From Ilyonectria destructans (Eukaryota > Ascomycota > Sordariomycetes > Hypocreales > Nectriaceae), in NCBI GenBank assembly GCA_020740775.1, contig JAHEWK010000002.1, positions 4,526,001 through 4,590,000 on the forward strand: DNA of 64,000 nucleotides, read 5' to 3'. Positions 61,315 to 64,000 of the stretch are shown here, piece after piece (the first letter of the stretch is position 1; each line of letters starts with the position of its first letter). The notes beneath the pieces were generated by a model, which made no database searches, was not told where the DNA came from, and saw nothing but the letters and a program-made list of their open reading frames with translations. Position numbers and translations under genes: made by a program.

Positions 61315-62479
61315 ATGGCTGTCGCATCCATCCAAGATCGAACCTCCGAGTTCAAATCGGTGCTCGTACAGGCGCAGCGCCGCCAGGCCTCGGCCAAGGT
61401 TGGCTCGCAGCGAAGGTCCCTCCTGTCCGATGCCCAGAAGTCAGCCGCCAACGGCGATGGCCGACCCAGAAGATCCGACTTTGCCAGGCAGGCAGCCGAG
61501 ATTGGACGAGGCATCTCAGCAACAATGGGAAAGCTGGAGAAGTTAGCACAACGTGAGTTCTTGCGCCCTTTCGGTGGCTCATGACGCGGCCTCTACGTCC
61601 GACCTTGTGACTCCCTTGAGAAAGAGACTAACCCCGCGGGTAGTGGCAAAGCGACGCACCCTCTTCGATGATCGACCGGTCGAAATCAACGAGCTCACCT
61701 TTGTCATCAAGCAAGATCTATCGTCTATCAACCATCAGATTGGCGCCCTTCAGGCGCTATCCAAGCAACAGCACCCCAAGGCTGATCAGGAGGGCGAACA
61801 CAACAAGAACGTCGTCTATCTGCTGCAAGGCAAGTTGACAGATGTATCAGTCAACTTCAAGGATGTTTTGGAGGCGAGGACGAAGAACATTCAAGCATCG
61901 AGGTCGAGGACAGAGAACTTCATCTCGAGCGTATCCCAGCACACGCAACCATCCCTCCAACAGTCCGCATCGCCGCTCTACGGAACCCCCGCCCGTAACT
62001 CTCCAGCCCCGGGGGCCGACACTCTGTCGCTCAACCCAGTGGGCGACCAGCAGTTGATGATGATGGAGGAGGCGCAGCCGAACAACACCTATATCCAGCA
62101 ACGAGGTGAGGCCATCGAGGCGATTGAGAAGACGATCGGCGAGCTGGGCAGTATCTTTGGCCAGCTGGCAACGATGGTTTCGGAACAGAGCGAGATGATC
62201 CAGCGAATCGATGCCAACACGGAAGACGTCGTGGACAACGTCGAGGGTGCGCAACGAGAACTACTCAAATACTGGTCTCGGGTTTCGAGCAACCGGTGGT
62301 TGATAGCCAAGATGTTTGGTGTCCTGATGATTTTCTTCCTGTGAGCTTTCCCCCCCGGGGCCTGATCCTCGCTATGGTGTCCGTCTTGTACGGCCCTTGC
62401 GAAGCCTTGGCTCCCTCTCTCATTATTCCGACTGATACTGACGTGTTACCGCAGACTCTGGGTCTTGGTATCGGGCTAG
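61315..62479 (+). CDS. SED5: Syntaxin 5 family Qa-SNARE Sed5
   Basis: Three exons, 61315-61552, 61644-62340 and 62455-62479; the last encodes only the end of the membrane anchor (LWVLVSG). 319 residues. The N-terminal IQDRTSEFKSVL is the short peptide by which Sed5 binds the SM protein Sly1. A helical Habc region follows (ELTFVIKQDLSSINHQIGAL, NVVYLLQGKLTDVSVNFKDVL). The SNARE motif lies at about 225-290 (EAIEAIEKTIGELGSIFGQL, MVSEQSEMIQRIDANTEDV) with glutamine at the central layer. A single C-terminal membrane segment ends the protein (AKMFGVLMIFFLLWVLVSG). It is the target SNARE for ER-to-Golgi and intra-Golgi fusion. The CT-rich leader and the ATG at 61,315 agree with the conserved N-peptide. 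Confidence 0.95.
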
Positions 62480-62546
62480 ACTTGATGAACTTATAGACAA
62501 GGCAAGTCGAGTCGAGGGGAATAAGTAGAGGAAGTGTCGAGGAAGT

Positions 62547-62576
62547 GGGGAGGGGGAGGGGGAGGGGGAGGGGGAG
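62547..62576 (+). repeat. (GGGGGA)n tract, G-quadruplex candidate
   Basis: Five runs of four to five G separated by single A, about 70 nt after the SED5 stop and thus probably in its 3' UTR. The sense strand satisfies the usual four-G-run quadruplex pattern. Confidence 0.85.
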
Positions 62577-63720
62577 TTTTATGGCACAATTCGTTGTAAT
62601 GGATATCACTAACGGTGCTCTTCTCTTTCTTTCTTTTGCATGTATGTATAGTTTCATTTGTTCCCCTCCCTTAGAGCCTATGCGACTTAGAAGGGCCTTG
62701 AAAAGGATAATGAAGGAGACATGGGGGCGCCTTAGTTGGGTTGGGTTGATTTGGTTTGGTTTGGTCAGGTCCGACCCGGTCTGATGCGATCTGGGCTTGG
62801 CAATGGGTCCGACACGACATGATCGTGGGGGGAAATATGTAGAGAACATGGCAAGCAGTATGCTTTGTAGATGGGAAAATGTCCCTCGTCGGGGGATGCT
62901 ATTATATTTACCGACTTCTTTACGCACCGATCCGGGGGCTGGATTCATCTGTGAGGTATGTGAATTGACTGAGGTGAGATTGTGCGTTGCAACTACTCCG
63001 TACGAGAGGCGTTGCTTTGGGCGTACGGTATGGAGAGGACTAGTCCCAAAGATAACGCAAGGAGAAGAGAGAACCAACACCGAGCCAAGCAAACTGAACG
63101 ACCTAGGAAAGAGGCCAAGCCTTCAACTCGGCCAGTGGTACTGTGATCTCTGTGGTCTGTCACCGTGGTGTGCCATCCATTGGCTGTACACCCTCCGTAC
63201 TGTACATGGCATCGTGAACATTGGGGGCAGACTATTGACCGGGGTTCTCGCCGACCAGGCCCACACAAGTGGGCTACATTCAAAGCAGCGCTTCCGTGGA
63301 GCAGCATCTCGGACCAACCCCACCCCGAGAAACAGGCGGGACGAGCCCCGTTGCGCCCTGCAGGCGTCCACTCCCGCGCCGTCCTTTCGGCAACTCGCTG
63401 TTGATACTGACGGCACTGTAGTCGTACCGGTACAATGCAGCGCTCCCACACACGCCCCCCAACCTGGAAACTTCCCCCGCTCCCCTGCGCGACCCCTTGG
63501 CAGCGACGAAATCAGGCACAAGGAGGGGTGTGGTGGGGTTTATTTGGCGGGTTTCGGCCTTGACCCCGCCGATGAGCGACCATGAGCCGGGTCGCAGTGA
63601 AAGAAAACATTGGGGGAGGGGGGGACGGGCTATGTACGGAAAGACGAGGCGGGTGACGGAGGCGCTTGTTTGGAAAAGTTGGCCGTGCTGGCGGGTGTTG
63701 ATGTGGGAAGCTTGCCGTGG

Positions 63721-63728
63721 TTTATAAC
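63721..63728 (+). promoter_or_regulatory. TATA-like box of the reductase gene
   Basis: TTTATAAC lies about 140 nt before the ATG and about 40 nt before a CT-rich tract, an arrangement common in strongly or conditionally expressed fungal genes. Inferred from position and sequence only. Confidence 0.4.
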
Positions 63729-63864
63729 GGCCTGGACTCCCGCTCTCGCGCGATGGACACCGATCTCTCCCTCTCTCTCTTCTCCCCTCTGTAACTAACT
63801 ACCTGACCATCTACTCCCTCTCCCATTCATCCACCCTCTCAATTCAACCTCCCAATCTCTCACA

Positions 63865-64000
63865 ATGGCCGCCACCTCCTTCAAGCTCAACACCGGCCAG
63901 GACATGCCCGCCGTTGGCTTCGGCACCTGGCAGGCCGAGCCCGGCAAGGTCCAGACTGCCGTCGAATACGCCCTCAAAGACGGCTACACGCTCGTTGACG
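63865..64000 (+). CDS. Aldo/keto reductase, 5' end only
   Basis: The ATG at 63,865 (context CACAATGGC) opens a frame that runs off the window after 45 codons. The visible part, MAATSFKLNTGQDMPAVG then FGTWQAEPGKVQTAVEYAL and DGYTLVD, is the first beta strand, the GFGTW turn and the start of strand 2 of the aldo/keto reductase barrel. The VD at the edge leads into the conserved catalytic aspartate region. The style resembles Gcy1/glycerol dehydrogenase (NADP+) and aldehyde reductase members, but substrate cannot be told from this part. The end at 64,000 is the window edge, not a stop. Confidence 0.85.
   Translation, partial: MAATSFKLNTGQDMPAVGFGTWQAEPGKVQTAVEYALKDGYTLVD

Larger units (their letters stand above)
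62480..63864. promoter_or_regulatory. SED5 3' region and aldo/keto reductase promoter
   Basis: 1.38 kb. It includes the G-rich repeat at 62,547, a 262-codon plus-strand frame (62,797-63,585) without recognisable domains, which I reject, a TATA-like TTTATAAC at about 63,721 and a CT tract at 63,764-63,790 just before the reductase gene. Confidence 0.5.

Noticed and set aside
62797..63585. 262-codon plus-strand frame between SED5 and the reductase
   Set aside because: Composition is irregular, no motif is recognisable, and an overlapping 275-codon frame exists on the other strand (62,265-63,092). Probably chance in GC-rich DNA, though RNA data could overturn this.
1..64000. Biosynthetic cluster, CRISPR or prokaryotic-style defence system
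   Set aside because: No backbone synthase, no regular spaced repeats and no bacterial gene structure; the window is an ordinary intron-containing fungal locus.

Overview
The window is nuclear DNA of a filamentous ascomycete. Several genes read most like Sordariomycetes (PAN3, SNX3, SF3A1, PMT1), but I cannot name the species. Evidence for this group is short spliceosomal introns, mostly 55-110 nt with GTRNGT donors, CTAAC/CTGAC-like branch sites and YAG acceptors; long CT-rich leaders before start codons; G/C-ending codons; and fungus-type proteins (Zn2Cys6 cluster, PMT O-mannosyltransferase, RIM2-type carrier). I found no convincing tRNA, rRNA, CRISPR array, transposon or virus.

Layout. 1-9,446 is gene-poor, with microsatellites and one coding-like patch near 6.8-7.1 kb. 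Then follow, with strand: F-box protein (-, 9.4-11.1 kb); gene-free 4.6 kb; VHS-GAT protein LSB5 (-, 15.7-17.5); UBA-UAS-UBX ER protein (-, 19.1-20.8) divergent from PAN3 (+, 22.1-24.8), which converges on LSM7 (-, 25.5-26.0); a protein with a C-terminal Zn2Cys6 cluster (+, 28.1-30.1); pyrimidine nucleotide carrier RIM2 (+, 31.1-32.4) converging on sorting nexin SNX3 (-, 33.5-34.2); splicing factor SF3A1/PRP21 (-, 35.6-37.3) divergent from O-mannosyltransferase PMT1 (+, 38.9-42.5), which converges on the Rab GEF SEC2 (-, 43.5-45.5); a very large disordered P/Q-rich protein (-, 48.9-58.5) divergent from syntaxin SED5 (+, 61.3-62.5); and the 5' end of an aldo/keto reductase (+, 63.9-end).

This is mostly a housekeeping block. 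Two themes recur. One is RNA metabolism: PAN3 deadenylation, LSM7 decapping/U6, SF3A1 spliceosome. The other is the secretory/endocytic system: LSB5, UBX/ERAD, SNX3 recycling, PMT1, SEC2 exocytosis, SED5 ER-Golgi fusion. Sharing a locus does not show co-regulation, but the convergent PAN3-LSM7 pair and the four divergent promoters are worth comparing with other genomes.

The least ordinary items are: a probable single 3,092-residue disordered protein that would be split in two if its 266-nt intron were missed, carrying short repeats and scattered basic-hydrophobic motifs; a Zn2Cys6 cluster placed towards the C-terminus of a protein whose second exon has an unresolved reading-frame change; a heptad-repeat acidic tail on PMT1; an RGG-like extension on LSM7; and recurrent short TACTAC/GTAGTA and GTACAGTAC palindromes in intergenic DNA. 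Exon models were built by eye from splice signals and reading frame. The spliced lengths I added up are whole codons in every model except the Zn2Cys6 gene, whose second exon I could not resolve.
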